Positions 44,048 to 52,920 of a stretch of DNA of 64,000 bases are shown here, in pieces; position 1 is the first letter of the stretch, and each line of letters begins with the position of its first letter. The notes beneath the pieces were generated by a model. It saw only the letters and a program-made list of their open reading frames with translations. It was not told the DNA's origin and ran no database searches. Made by a program: the position numbers and the translations under genes. The DNA lies in assembly GCF_029223285.1 (NCBI RefSeq), contig NZ_JARHUJ010000011.1, forward strand, positions 305,688 through 369,687, given 5' to 3'. Source of the stretch: Paraflavitalea sp. CAU 1676 (GTDB lineage Bacteria > Bacteroidota > Bacteroidia > Chitinophagales > Chitinophagaceae).

Positions 44048-44734
44048 TTACCAGATCATCCTGCTTATCTTTTTGAGTGTGGTGTAAACAAGTAGCATCA
44101 GTACGGTAAAGCATATTACCATGGCCCAGGCTTCGCGGTATTGTACCGGGTGCCAGATGAGTTGGGCGATATCTGCCAGCAGGCCAAATGGGTTGGTGAG
44201 CACATCCCAGCTGTTGAAGCGGAGGTAGCGGCCGATGTACACACCAAATGCATTGAGCAACATAACCGGATACAAAAACAGCCATACCGTTTTACCAGGA
44301 ATGTACAACTCAACGATCTTCTCCATATGCCGTACCGACAGGATACCGAGCAGCAAACCGTTCCAGGCAAAGGAAACGATCAGGGCCAGATCGAACCACA
44401 GTGGTGCACCGGGATGCCCGCCGAGGTGAAACAGGTCGGTAAGGATATAAAAACTGTTGGGTATAATCAGTATCCAGCCGATGAATACCAGCGCAAACTT
44501 CTTCCCATAAGCTGCCCAGCTGGGGGTACGTGTAAGCCAGCTGGAAATAAAATAGGGTATATAGGCCAGAAAGAGATTCCAGATCATAAAGAGGAAATCC
44601 CGTTCGCCGGTATAGATGATGCGTGCTGCCACCAGTGATACACCAAAGGTCATCGACAAGGAAAGAATCTTGTCTACTTCGCTGCGTAAAAAGAGCTGAC
44701 GGTACTGCCAGATGGGTTTGATAATATTTTTCAT
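44048..44734 (-). CDS. DUF1361 membrane protein
   Basis: A 228-residue protein with about six membrane helices. The pattern MIWNLFLAYIPYFISSWLTR, FIGWILIIPNSFYILTDLFHL and ALIVSFAWNGLLLGILSVRHME is the DUF1361 signature. Function is unknown. It is the last gene of a minus-strand group: DUF4173 protein, small membrane protein, DgkA-like, DUF1361. Confidence 0.9.
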   Translation of the reverse strand: MKNIIKPIWQYRQLFLRSEVDKILSLSMTFGVSLVAARIIYTGERDFLFMIWNLFLAYIPYFISSWLTRTPSWAAYGKKFALVFIGWILIIPNSFYILTDLFHLGGHPGAPLWFDLALIVSFAWNGLLLGILSVRHMEKIVELYIPGKTVWLFLYPVMLLNAFGVYIGRYLRFNSWDVLTNPFGLLADIAQLIWHPVQYREAWAMVICFTVLMLLVYTTLKKISRMIW

Positions 44735-44768
44735 GTTTATCTTCTTTTAGAGAACGATCTGATAATTG

Positions 44769-45140
44769 TTAATGGATGAATTTTGGAATGAATACAATGC
44801 ACCCGGTGATGAATGCGGCAATGGCAGCTACCAGTACGGCACCGGCCGCCACGTCCTTGATGAACTTTATCTCCGGCTTACGCTCCGTGGAGATGAAATC
44901 CATAATGCGCTCGATACAGGTATTGAACATTTCTGCCAGCCACACCAGGCCGATCACAAATACCAGGGCAAGCAGTTCGACCTTGGTGACGCCGGTGTAG
45001 CCTGCCAATACGATAACGGCAACGGTAGACCCCAGGTGGATCCAGGCATTATGATCGTTGCGCAAAAAAGACAGGATGCCCTGGCCTGCAAATCGGAAAC
45101 TTCTGACGCGTTCTTTAGTTGAGAATGGTGCTGGTTTCAT
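44769..45140 (-). CDS. Diacylglycerol kinase-family membrane protein (DgkA-like)
   Basis: I start at ATG 45140 (MKPAPFSTKERVRSFRFAGQ); the longer open frame is not supported. 123 residues with three hydrophobic segments. The segment EMFNTCIERIMDFIS matches the DgkA signature (E-x-x-N-T-x-I-E-x-x-x-D), and NDHNAWIHLGSTVAVIV is the first helix pair. The Gram-positive enzyme of this size is undecaprenol kinase, so an undecaprenol or diacylglycerol phosphorylation is expected. It lies 7 bp after the small membrane protein gene and 34 bp before DUF1361. Confidence 0.92.
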   Translation of the reverse strand: MKPAPFSTKERVRSFRFAGQGILSFLRNDHNAWIHLGSTVAVIVLAGYTGVTKVELLALVFVIGLVWLAEMFNTCIERIMDFISTERKPEIKFIKDVAAGAVLVAAIAAFITGCIVFIPKFIH

Positions 45141-45147
45141 AATCAGA

Positions 45148-45588
45148 TTATTTAGTGTCAGTTGGCAAGTTGGCCGGGGCCGACATTTCAGTATGATCCG
45201 CAAATGACTTTCGACATATATACAGTGACAGCCAACATGCAGCAATTGTTGTTCCAGTAAGGGATTGCGCCAGGTTGTTGTTCAGCGAAAACCTGTTGCC
45301 GACGACATAATTTACCGACATGTAAAATAAGGCTATGAACAGGGACTCGATCACGGCTATCCAGCAAACTTTGCCACTTGCCGAATAGGGGAACAAGCTC
45401 GCTGCCTTTACCAGCAGGATGGTCAATACCAGAAAAGGCAAACCTGCCACAACTCCACCTATGTAAATAAAGGGTACAGAAAACAGCCAGTAAATTTCCC
45501 CATATACGGCTCCCATTATTCCGAAAAAAAGAGCATTAAAGAATATGGTATTCATCCAAATCTTCACACTGATTTTTACGACTTCCAT
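45148..45588 (-). CDS. Hypothetical four-helix membrane protein
   Basis: A 146-residue protein with four hydrophobic segments (TIFFNALFFGIMGAVYGEIYW, FIYIGGVVAGLPFLVLTILL, VCWIAVIESLFIALFYMSV, LTGTTIAACWLSLYIC) and a polar tail. I know no family for it. It lies 12 bp after the DUF4173 gene and 7 bp before the DgkA-like gene, so it is most likely co-transcribed with them. Confidence 0.8.
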   Translation of the reverse strand: MEVVKISVKIWMNTIFFNALFFGIMGAVYGEIYWLFSVPFIYIGGVVAGLPFLVLTILLVKAASLFPYSASGKVCWIAVIESLFIALFYMSVNYVVGNRFSLNNNLAQSLTGTTIAACWLSLYICRKSFADHTEMSAPANLPTDTK

Positions 45589-45600
45589 AGCAGCGGCATT

Positions 45601-47196
45601 TTAGTGTATTGGATGTTTGCGAAGGGACCTTGTAGTTACCGCATCGGCATAGTTCCACGAGAGCCAGCTAAGATGCTCCTGTTTCTCGAGATAGGCATTG
45701 GTGCGCACAGCGATCGTTGCGGCAAAACAGGTATCGCAAGGATAAGGCACGCCATTTTTCCAGCTGGTGCCACTTACATCCGACAAATTCTCCTGAACGG
45801 TTGTCTGCCGCTGCTTAAAGGCTTCCATATTGGCCTGCAGCAGCGGTAATGTTTTGTCGGATAAAGTTAGCAGGAACTGTGCATCGAGCGGCACCCGGTC
45901 TTTGTGTTTAATATTATAGCTGGCGATCAACTCGTCCCAATGAACGGTAGAAGCCAATACCAGCAACAGGATGCCTGCCCAGGCATTTACCCGAAATAAG
46001 AAGTAGGCGGTGCGTTGTTTCCAGATCTTGATGAATACGGTAGTAAGGCCTACCAGCACCATCAACAGGAAAAACAATACCCCGATCCTTTTGTAAGCCA
46101 GCCCATACCGGGCGATGTAATAATAATCGCGCAGCAATACCGATACTACCAGGATACAGTTTTGGGCGATCCAGGCATAGGCGCCATAGCGGAGCCATTT
46201 GTTGCGTTTGTAGAAGTTGAGATTGCCTTTGAAGAAAAAGAGTACGACCAACATCGCCAATACAATAGATACGATCAGCAATTCGGTGCCGTCATGCACC
46301 ATCTTATAGAGAAACACTTCGCCCATATAATCGAAATCGAACCAGAGGTAGCTGATATCGATCAGGTTGATGACCAGCAACAGCGCATTGAGCAGGAACA
46401 AACTGATGATACCGGTGGTATTCTCATTTTTCAACGCCAGCGTGCCTTTGGCAAATCGCCCCATCACCGCCTCGATGATCTGGAAAGAAGGGCGGGCCAA
46501 CCTTTGCCGCCAGCTGGTGCGCGTACGCTGCAATTCGTCGTTCCTGTTCTTTTCGCGGTTCACAAAGAAATCGATCTTGCTACGCATCAATAAACAACCC
46601 GTTACATATACACCGAACAACAGGAAGAGCAACCGTTGAGGCGAGAACACATCGAACAAGGCATGAAAGAATTTGCCCAAATAAATGTCGATGCTATTGG
46701 CGATGGCCTGGAATACGCTGTTGGACGAGAAGTAGATGAAAAAGAACACAACCAGGAGTATCAGCGGAAAGATGGCGAAGCGGATCACCTTCGACAGTCG
46801 CTTTCTCTTTTTTCCACTGGCACGTGCTGGTTTGAAGTGTTCTCCAAAAGAGGCAATGCAGAAGATAATGTTGAGGATAACCGAACCGCCGGCAAACCAG
46901 GCTGACCGGTGCACATATTCTGCAAACCCCACGATCAGCAATAAGGTGGTGGCAAAGGCGATCTTACTCAATACGGTGTTGTGCACCACGATCATGGCCA
47001 GGCAGATAAGGTGACCGACCAGCAGCCACCTCACCACAGCATTTTGCCTGGCGCGGGCGTATAAGTAGAATATGGCTGTTAAGATGAATGCATCGAACAG
47101 CACGGTGTTGATGCCGAGTTTTTCCTGCCAGAATACGAGGCTGAACAGCACGCCCCCGGCAATAACTAATAAGCTTTGTGAAATCTTGTTACGCAT
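45601..47196 (-). CDS. DUF4173 (DUF4153-like) multi-helix membrane protein
   Basis: A 531-residue protein with about twelve membrane segments and the DUF4173 pattern TGIISLFLLNALLLVINLID, ISYLWFDFDYMGEVFLYKMV and VHDGTELLIVSIVLAMLVVL, then YGLAYKRIGVLFFLLMVLVG. The C-terminal 120 residues are soluble. Such proteins are often encoded beside regulators or PadR-like genes in this phylum; the function is unknown. First gene of the four-gene group on the minus strand. Confidence 0.88.
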   Translation of the reverse strand: MRNKISQSLLVIAGGVLFSLVFWQEKLGINTVLFDAFILTAIFYLYARARQNAVVRWLLVGHLICLAMIVVHNTVLSKIAFATTLLLIVGFAEYVHRSAWFAGGSVILNIIFCIASFGEHFKPARASGKKRKRLSKVIRFAIFPLILLVVFFFIYFSSNSVFQAIANSIDIYLGKFFHALFDVFSPQRLLFLLFGVYVTGCLLMRSKIDFFVNREKNRNDELQRTRTSWRQRLARPSFQIIEAVMGRFAKGTLALKNENTTGIISLFLLNALLLVINLIDISYLWFDFDYMGEVFLYKMVHDGTELLIVSIVLAMLVVLFFFKGNLNFYKRNKWLRYGAYAWIAQNCILVVSVLLRDYYYIARYGLAYKRIGVLFFLLMVLVGLTTVFIKIWKQRTAYFLFRVNAWAGILLLVLASTVHWDELIASYNIKHKDRVPLDAQFLLTLSDKTLPLLQANMEAFKQRQTTVQENLSDVSGTSWKNGVPYPCDTCFAATIAVRTNAYLEKQEHLSWLSWNYADAVTTRSLRKHPIH

Positions 47197-47344
47197 AACG
47201 GTTGATTTTAAGACATAAGTTGGCCTGTCCGCTGGTTAAACGACCAGCCGGCAGTGTGTTGAACTTTTGATGCTATTGGTTATTTAGTTGGTTCCATTAA
47301 AAACATAGGCCGATGAATTTACGCTGGAGTACAATCATACTTCA

Positions 47345-48745
47345 TCAGGCAATTGCAGGAAACGGTTTGATTGGCTGACCTTTTCCATTGTTCACTTTCG
47401 ACAAAATACTTTCCAGTAAAGGAAGCATCTGATTCAGTCCCTTGGTTTTGATAATAAAATTCCAAAGCGGCTCAAACTTTTTCCAGCCACCCGCATAAGC
47501 AAAATGTTTGATCATATGGTGCAGGTTATCATGTTGCACACTCGCTTTCGCAACGTTTTTCCAGGAATAGAAAGATTTATATGCCCAATCATAACCAGCT
47601 TTCAATTCATCGGCAGATAGTCCGCCTGTTTTATATACCACCTGCCGGGTGTCATATAAATCCCAGTTATGATGGAGGATACGTCCGGCTTGCTCCATGT
47701 CTTTATAAAGCCTTGTGCCTGGATAAGGCGTTAGTATATGAAAAGTGGAAGTTGTAAGGCCGTTTGATACTGCCCAATCGACTGTCCGCTTGAATACATC
47801 CTGCCTATCCTCATCCAGGCCGAATACAAAACTGCCATTTATCATGATCCCGAGGTCGTGCAGCCGGCGTATTGCTTCCTGATAATTTTTCCCCAGGTTC
47901 TGTTTCTTGTTGCTTTGCTGCAGGTTGCCCTCACTTAGCGTTTCAAAGCCGATAAATACGCTGCGAAGTCCTGCCCTGGCCGCCTTTTCAATAAGGTCGC
48001 CCCGAAGGATTGCATCTATCGTAGATGCGCCTTGAAAAACACGATCCATTCCTTCCATACCCGCGAATAATGCCGCAGCAAATTTCTGGTTGCCAAGAAG
48101 GTGATCATCCAGAAAATAAAGGTGTCGGCCGGGAAGCCGGTCAATTTCAGCAAGGGCTGCATCTACACGTTGGGTATAAAAGGACTTACCCCCTTCAAAA
48201 AAGGCATCTTTATAGCAAAAATCGCAATGATGCGGGCATCCTCTCGATACGACAATTGAATTGGGTACCAGGTATAAATTTCTTTTGATGAGATCGCGTC
48301 GGATAGGAGGAATGCTTTCAATATTCCTCGTGTTATTGACATAGATTGGCTTAGGATTTCCTGAGCGGTAGTCATTCAGGAATCGGGGGAAGGTATCTTC
48401 TCCGGGCCCAATGAATAAACTATCTGCAAAAGGTTTCGCCTCATCGGGCAATGAACTTACATGAAGGCCTCCAAGACAAACATAGCTCCCTTTGGCACGG
48501 TAATGTGCTGCTATTTTGTATGCTCTAAAGGCATTGGTTATATAGACCTGTATAATAACAAGATCCGGATTATCGGAGAGATCAAGCGTTTCTACATGCT
48601 CGTCCTGCAAGCATACCTCATCATCCGGCGAGCACCACGCCGCCAATGTGGCCAGCCCCAAAGGAGGAAAGAGGGAATATTTGATCGGACGCCAATAGGG
48701 GCTTTTGGCTTCGGTCAATGCCGGGAGGATCATTTTTATTTTCAT
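47345..48745 (-). CDS. B12-binding-domain radical SAM protein
   Basis: A 466-residue protein. The N-terminal part resembles a cobalamin-binding Rossmann domain (PPLGLATLAAWCSPDDEVCL, DLVIIQVYITNAFRAYKIAA, YVCLGGLHVSSLPDE). The radical SAM core has SRGCPHHCDFCYKDAF, the C-x3-C-x2-C motif for the [4Fe-4S] cluster, at about residue 168, followed by RHLYFLDDHLLGN, VFIGFETLSEGNLQQSNKKQ and NGSFVFGLDEDRQDVFKRTV. The likely reaction type is methyl transfer or ring/chain chemistry on a lipid or natural product; similar proteins modify hopanoids. It lies 2 bp after a small membrane protein gene, so both share one promoter. Confidence 0.92.
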   Translation of the reverse strand: MKIKMILPALTEAKSPYWRPIKYSLFPPLGLATLAAWCSPDDEVCLQDEHVETLDLSDNPDLVIIQVYITNAFRAYKIAAHYRAKGSYVCLGGLHVSSLPDEAKPFADSLFIGPGEDTFPRFLNDYRSGNPKPIYVNNTRNIESIPPIRRDLIKRNLYLVPNSIVVSRGCPHHCDFCYKDAFFEGGKSFYTQRVDAALAEIDRLPGRHLYFLDDHLLGNQKFAAALFAGMEGMDRVFQGASTIDAILRGDLIEKAARAGLRSVFIGFETLSEGNLQQSNKKQNLGKNYQEAIRRLHDLGIMINGSFVFGLDEDRQDVFKRTVDWAVSNGLTTSTFHILTPYPGTRLYKDMEQAGRILHHNWDLYDTRQVVYKTGGLSADELKAGYDWAYKSFYSWKNVAKASVQHDNLHHMIKHFAYAGGWKKFEPLWNFIIKTKGLNQMLPLLESILSKVNNGKGQPIKPFPAIA

Positions 48746-48747
48746 GG

Positions 48748-49188
48748 TTACCCTTTTTCAGCAAGTGATGAGTAATCGCCCAGGGCGTATAGTTTTTTCT
48801 GTTGAGTACAAACAGCTACCACTCCAGACACGATGGCGATTGCCAGTAAGACATAATTTTCCTCATTGAATTCTTTAAAAAAAGCCATGTATATAAGCCA
48901 TCCCGTCAATCCCAAAATCGCGGCTACTCCTATCATGACACGATAAGTCCAGACACCGGACAGGCCCTTGCGTACACACAGCGCCAATGTGAGGGGAATT
49001 ACCAGCAAGGCCGGTGAAGAAACGATCAAGCCAAGTCCGGCACCATACTGCAATAAAAGCGGAACAAAGCCCGGGCCCAGGAACAAGGCCAGGAATGCTG
49101 TTCCTATTGCGGTGTTGACCAATACTGCGATGAACCAAACTTTAAAAGTGAACCCGATTCTTTGTGATAAGGTATTGCTCATATTCAT
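48748..49188 (-). CDS. Small membrane protein upstream of the radical SAM gene
   Basis: A 146-residue protein with four hydrophobic segments (KVWFIAVLVNTAIGTAFLAL, GLGLIVSSPALLVIPLTLAL, TYRVMIGVAAILGLTGWLIYMA, LLAIAIVSGVVAVC). Start at ATG 49188 or at ATG 49182. I do not recognise a family. It is followed after 2 bp by the radical SAM gene, and a CTTTG-N5-CAAAG dyad lies about 50 bp upstream of its start. Confidence 0.78.
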   Translation of the reverse strand: MNMSNTLSQRIGFTFKVWFIAVLVNTAIGTAFLALFLGPGFVPLLLQYGAGLGLIVSSPALLVIPLTLALCVRKGLSGVWTYRVMIGVAAILGLTGWLIYMAFFKEFNEENYVLLAIAIVSGVVAVCTQQKKLYALGDYSSLAEKG

Positions 49189-49229
49189 AAGTGTTTAAAA
49201 TGCCATAATAATACCCAACTCGTAAAGTG

Positions 49230-49244
49230 CTTTGCATTACAAAG
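49230..49244. promoter_or_regulatory. CTTTG-N5-CAAAG dyad upstream of the membrane protein/radical SAM pair
   Basis: CTTTG-CATTA-CAAAG, 5-bp arms. On the minus strand the block TTTGCCCCTGCACTTTGT runs into it; the same TTTGCCCCT..ACTTTGT arrangement occurs at 50249. Likely an operator for the winged-helix regulator encoded next door. Confidence 0.65.
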
Positions 49245-49263
49245 TGCAGGGGCAAAAAAAATA

Positions 49264-49563
49264 TTACTTCACTCCTCTGATCATATTCTCCAATGCCTCA
49301 ATATGTTCCTTGAAAGCTTTTTCACCAGCCTTTGTTATTGAATAAGTTGTATTGGTCTTACGGCCTACGAACCCTTTGTGGACCTTGATGAACCCGTTTT
49401 CTTCGAGGTTGACCAGGTGCGAGGCCAGGTTACCGTCCGTTACCTCCATCATCTGCTTGAGGTCATTAAAGCTCACCTCCTCATTCACCATGAGGATGCT
49501 CATGACCCCCAGCCGGATACGGCTGTCAAATATTTTATTAAGATTTCCAATCGGGTTCTTCAT
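49264..49563 (-). CDS. Winged-helix transcriptional regulator, second module
   Basis: I prefer ATG 49563 (MKNPIGNLNKIFDSRIRLGV), because from there it lines up with the 97-residue regulator at 17658; an ATG at 49596 gives eleven more residues and overlaps the preceding stop as ATGA. 99 residues: winged helix with recognition helix TDGNLASHLVNLEENGFIKV and the wing VGRKTNTTYSITKAGEKAF, and a final dimerisation helix. Co-transcribed with the membrane protein gene before it. It probably binds the two CTTTG-N5-CAAAG dyads and so controls itself and the radical SAM pair. Confidence 0.9.
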   Translation of the reverse strand: MKNPIGNLNKIFDSRIRLGVMSILMVNEEVSFNDLKQMMEVTDGNLASHLVNLEENGFIKVHKGFVGRKTNTTYSITKAGEKAFKEHIEALENMIRGVK

Positions 49564-49592
49564 ACACACACTAATTATGCTGAATGCCATCC

Positions 49593-50240
49593 TCATCTTT
49601 CATATTTCCACCACATAATGGCACCATAAACGATATGCAGGATGCCGAAACCAGCGGCCCAAAAATACAACCCCTCGTTGATTATCCAGAGATTGAGTAT
49701 GCCCAGGATGATCTGGCCATAGCCAAGGTAGCGTATCTCGCCAAGGGTGTATTTAGAAGCATTCACCAATGCCAGTCCATAAAAAATAAGGCAGCCCGGC
49801 GCCACCAGCTCATAATACCCAAATTCCAGGGCCCGTACTATCATAATACCACCTACCACCATGGGCATTATGGTGTTCCAGGCCAATCGCTGTACCGTAC
49901 GGTCCCAGATCGGTACACCATTCTTCCTGCTCCGGATATACGTAAACAAAAAAGCCGATATAAAAGCCGCAATGAAGGTGATCACGGCAATCAGGATGAG
50001 ATCATAGAACAAGTCCAGGGAAGCCTGCTCTTCGTTATAAATGCTTTGGTGCTGCCGGCCACCATGATATACAAGAAAACTTCCCAGCCTGCTATGGGCT
50101 GCCCAGGCGCCCAGCAAGGCGCAGATCCCCGCGCTGATACCACTCCATCCGCTCAGCGAAATAAACCGTGAGGAACGCTCCATCATGCGTTTAATATCCT
50201 GCAGCGTTTCCAAAGTTTGTGGTTGGTGTTGGCTATCCAT
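49593..50240 (-). CDS. Membrane protein of the second membrane-protein/regulator module
   Basis: I take ATG 50240 (MDSQHQPQTLETLQDIKRMM), 215 residues. After a charged helix (LETLQDIKRMMERSSRFISL) there is GWSGISAGICALLGAWAA, a polar loop and further hydrophobic segments (DLILIAVITFIAAFISAFLFT, LAWNTIMPMVVGGIMIVRAL, GQIILGILNLWIINEGLYFW). The plan, a short amphipathic start followed by about five helices, is like the two paralogues at 16.4-17.7 kb. Role unknown. The regulator gene follows with an overlap (ATGA), and a CTTTG-N5-CAAAG dyad lies just upstream. Confidence 0.85.
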   Translation of the reverse strand: MDSQHQPQTLETLQDIKRMMERSSRFISLSGWSGISAGICALLGAWAAHSRLGSFLVYHGGRQHQSIYNEEQASLDLFYDLILIAVITFIAAFISAFLFTYIRSRKNGVPIWDRTVQRLAWNTIMPMVVGGIMIVRALEFGYYELVAPGCLIFYGLALVNASKYTLGEIRYLGYGQIILGILNLWIINEGLYFWAAGFGILHIVYGAIMWWKYER

Positions 50241-50248
50241 ATAAAGCA

Positions 50249-50263
50249 CTTTGTAACACAAAG
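50249..50263. promoter_or_regulatory. CTTTG-N5-CAAAG dyad upstream of the membrane-protein/regulator operon
   Basis: CTTTG-TAACA-CAAAG, extended to ACTTTGT/ACAAAGT (50248-50264). It starts 9 bp upstream of the start codon of the operon on its left and has the same spacing and flanking TTTGCCCCT block as the site at 49230. Confidence 0.7.
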
Positions 50264-50268
50264 TAGGG

Positions 50269-50287
50269 GCAAATATTTCATATTTGC
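50269..50287. promoter_or_regulatory. Inverted repeat in the divergent promoter region
   Basis: GCAAATAT-TTC-ATATTTGC, perfect 8-bp arms with a 3-nt centre, beside the dyad above and covering the likely -7 element AATATTTG (minus strand, 50270-50277). A second operator or the promoter itself. Confidence 0.4.
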
Positions 50288-50352
50288 AAACTTTTGTCGT
50301 TATATCCCTGTTTTTGGTTCTTTTTAACAGTTCCCGATAGGGGGCTTAGTCG

Positions 50353-50360
50353 TATTTTTG
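50353..50360 (+). promoter_or_regulatory. TAnnTTTG -7 element for the DUF5686 gene
   Basis: TATTTTTG, exact match, 22 bp before the GTG start at 50383. No TTG at the ideal distance upstream. Confidence 0.5.
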
Positions 50361-50382
50361 GTCATTAGAACAAATTGATTGT

Positions 50383-52896
50383 GTGAAGAATTTTTTATCG
50401 AGTATAGCCCGGCTTTGTTGCTTTTTATTGTTGATCCAAGCCGCCCAGGGACAAACCAAGGTACTGCGGGGCGTTATCAAAGATGCCCACAGTGATGAAC
50501 GTATCCCTTTTGCCTCTATGCAATTCCAGGGCTCCGGCAGCGGCAAGCTGAGTGATTCTGCCGGATCTTTCCTCTTCCGCTTCGACCAATGGCCCCTCGA
50601 TTCCATAAAGATCACCTACGTTGGTTACCAGGATTTCCTTTTGGTTATCGACTCTGCTCTCATCAGTAAGGCCCGAAGCGGGGTTATAGACATCAGTATC
50701 CTGCTTGAAAGGGGCAAATTCACGAATGAAGTGGTAGTACGCCAGAAGATAGACCGCGGCCTCCTCATGTGGAAAAGGATCGTGCGGCGCAAGGCAAAGA
50801 ATGACCGCTACCGGTTCGATAATTTCTCCTACGAATTGTACAACAAGCTGGAAGTCGATATCAAGAATATCAAGCGGGATAAGTGGGCGAACCTCCCTTT
50901 CATCAAAAAATTCAACTTCGTACTCAACAATATTGATACCACCGATGAAGGCAATCCTTACCTGCCCATCTATCTTACAGAAGCCATTTCCGATTATTAC
51001 TACCAGAAATCACCCCGCAAGCGCCGCGAAGTGTTCCAGGGCACCAAAACCATGGGCATCAACAACGAAAGCGTAGCCCGCTTCCTGGGTGGTATGGATC
51101 AAAACATCAACTTTTACAGCAACTTCATCCCGGTATTCGACAAACTCTTTGTAAGTCCTCTCAGCGATAATGGCGACAGCTACTACCGCTACAAAGTGCT
51201 GGACACCCAGGTCGTTAACGGGCGCCGCCTCATTCACATGTCATTTACTCCCAAACGTGGGGGCGAGAATACTTTTGAAGGTGATTGCTGGGCACACGAT
51301 ACTACCTGGGCCATCCAGAAGATGAACCTGCGCCTGTCGAAAGATGCGAACATCAACTACGTAGACCGGTTGAGCCTGATCCAGGAATTCAGCCTCATCA
51401 ACGACAGCACCTGGTTCCTTACCCGCGATAAGTTTGTCGTAGACCTCTCCCTTACCGGCGAAAAGGCCTTGTCGGCCATCGGCAGAAAAAGCACCACCTA
51501 CCGCAACATCATGGTCAATGATCCATCGGTCGTGGAAGAGCTGGGCAAAAACAAGCTGACTGAAGAGACCATACTGTCACCTGCTGCGCAACAGGCCCCC
51601 GACTCTTTCTGGGTCGAATCGCGTCACGAAGAACTCAATAAGTCGGAGAAAGCGATCTATCAAACCATTGATACCCTGCTCAAGATGCCCGCCTTTAAGC
51701 GTGCCACCAGGACCCTTAATTTCCTGGCTACCGGCTACATGAATATCGGCAACTACGAGATCGGTCCCTGGTTCAACTGGGCCACCGCCAACGTACAGGA
51801 AGGATTCCGTACGAGGTTCGACCTCGCTACGAATAAATATTTCAGCAAGAAAGTATTGTTCCACGGCTACCTGGCCTATGGCTTCAAAGACCAGGAATTC
51901 AAATACCAGTTGGATGCAATGTATCTTTTCAACAAGAACCCCCGTACGTATATCACCGTATCGCATAAGCACGATTTCGACCGCGGTCAGCAATACTACG
52001 ATGCCATCAGCCAGGACAATATCTTCGCACTGGCCATCCGCAAAAGCGGCGTACCCATCAAGTTCCTGATGGCCGATGAAACCAAGGTAGACCTGTTTGG
52101 CTCTACCAAATCGGGCTTCTCGGTAACACTCGGCGGCGCCCATAAAAACTACGATCCCGTACGCAACCTGCCCTATAAATCGCTGTTTGTAGACGACAAG
52201 GGCGACTCTGCCATCCGGACCACCGAGGCCACCATTCGCTTCCGGTATGCTCACCTCGAAAAGTTCCTGGAAACTACTTTCAATCGCTATAGCCTGGGCA
52301 GCGACTTTCCGATCATTGAGCTCCGTTATACGCGGGGTTTAAAAGGCGCACTAAGCGGTAAATACGATTATCATAAGCTAAGCGCCAGCGTATCCGACTA
52401 TTCGAAAATTCCACCATTCGGCACTGTTTATTACAATGTCTTTGCAGGCCGCACCTGGGGCAAGTTGCCCTATATGCTGCTCGACGTAGCACCCGGTAAT
52501 GAGATCTATTATTACGATAAGTATGCCTTCAACCTCATGAACCGCTACGAATACCTGAACGACCGATATGCCGGTATCAATTTCGAGCACAATTTCGGCA
52601 ACGGCATTTTCCGTTTGCTTCCCTTTACCCGGAAACTCAAGTTCCGCCAGTTCTGGACTGTGAAGGCGCTGGTGGGCAGCCTGAGCGATGAGAACAAGGA
52701 ATACAATATGCCGGCAGGTTCCGATTACAAATTCGAATCCCTCGATGGCAAGACCTATGTAGAAGTAGGTACGGGCGTTGATAATATCTTCCGCCTCTTC
52801 AGGGTCGACTTCATCTGGCGACTGGCGCCTACCCCCCTGCCCAAGGAAACGGTAAAGAAATTCGGGGTATTCTTCAGCTTCCGCCTGGCATTTTAA
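50383..52896 (+). CDS. DUF5686 outer-membrane protein with CarboxypepD_reg-like domain
   Basis: An 837-residue protein from GTG 50383 ((M)KNFLSSIARLCCFLLLIQAA). After the signal peptide there is a CarboxypepD_reg-like domain (LRGVIKDAHSDERIPFASMQF, IKITYVGYQDF), then a large DUF5686 body: SYELYNKLEVDIKNI, LTEAISDYYYQKSPRKRREV, and the C-terminal barrel-like repeats (YNVFAGRTWGKLPYMLLDVA, RYEYLNDRYAGINFEHNFGN). It is predicted to be an outer-membrane barrel. Its role is not established. It is transcribed alone, and a long perfect palindrome separates it from the convergent amidohydrolase gene. Confidence 0.9.
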   Translation: MKNFLSSIARLCCFLLLIQAAQGQTKVLRGVIKDAHSDERIPFASMQFQGSGSGKLSDSAGSFLFRFDQWPLDSIKITYVGYQDFLLVIDSALISKARSGVIDISILLERGKFTNEVVVRQKIDRGLLMWKRIVRRKAKNDRYRFDNFSYELYNKLEVDIKNIKRDKWANLPFIKKFNFVLNNIDTTDEGNPYLPIYLTEAISDYYYQKSPRKRREVFQGTKTMGINNESVARFLGGMDQNINFYSNFIPVFDKLFVSPLSDNGDSYYRYKVLDTQVVNGRRLIHMSFTPKRGGENTFEGDCWAHDTTWAIQKMNLRLSKDANINYVDRLSLIQEFSLINDSTWFLTRDKFVVDLSLTGEKALSAIGRKSTTYRNIMVNDPSVVEELGKNKLTEETILSPAAQQAPDSFWVESRHEELNKSEKAIYQTIDTLLKMPAFKRATRTLNFLATGYMNIGNYEIGPWFNWATANVQEGFRTRFDLATNKYFSKKVLFHGYLAYGFKDQEFKYQLDAMYLFNKNPRTYITVSHKHDFDRGQQYYDAISQDNIFALAIRKSGVPIKFLMADETKVDLFGSTKSGFSVTLGGAHKNYDPVRNLPYKSLFVDDKGDSAIRTTEATIRFRYAHLEKFLETTFNRYSLGSDFPIIELRYTRGLKGALSGKYDYHKLSASVSDYSKIPPFGTVYYNVFAGRTWGKLPYMLLDVAPGNEIYYYDKYAFNLMNRYEYLNDRYAGINFEHNFGNGIFRLLPFTRKLKFRQFWTVKALVGSLSDENKEYNMPAGSDYKFESLDGKTYVEVGTGVDNIFRLFRVDFIWRLAPTPLPKETVKKFGVFFSFRLAF

Positions 52897-52920
52897 CCGA
52901 TATCAGCCTATAAAAGGATA

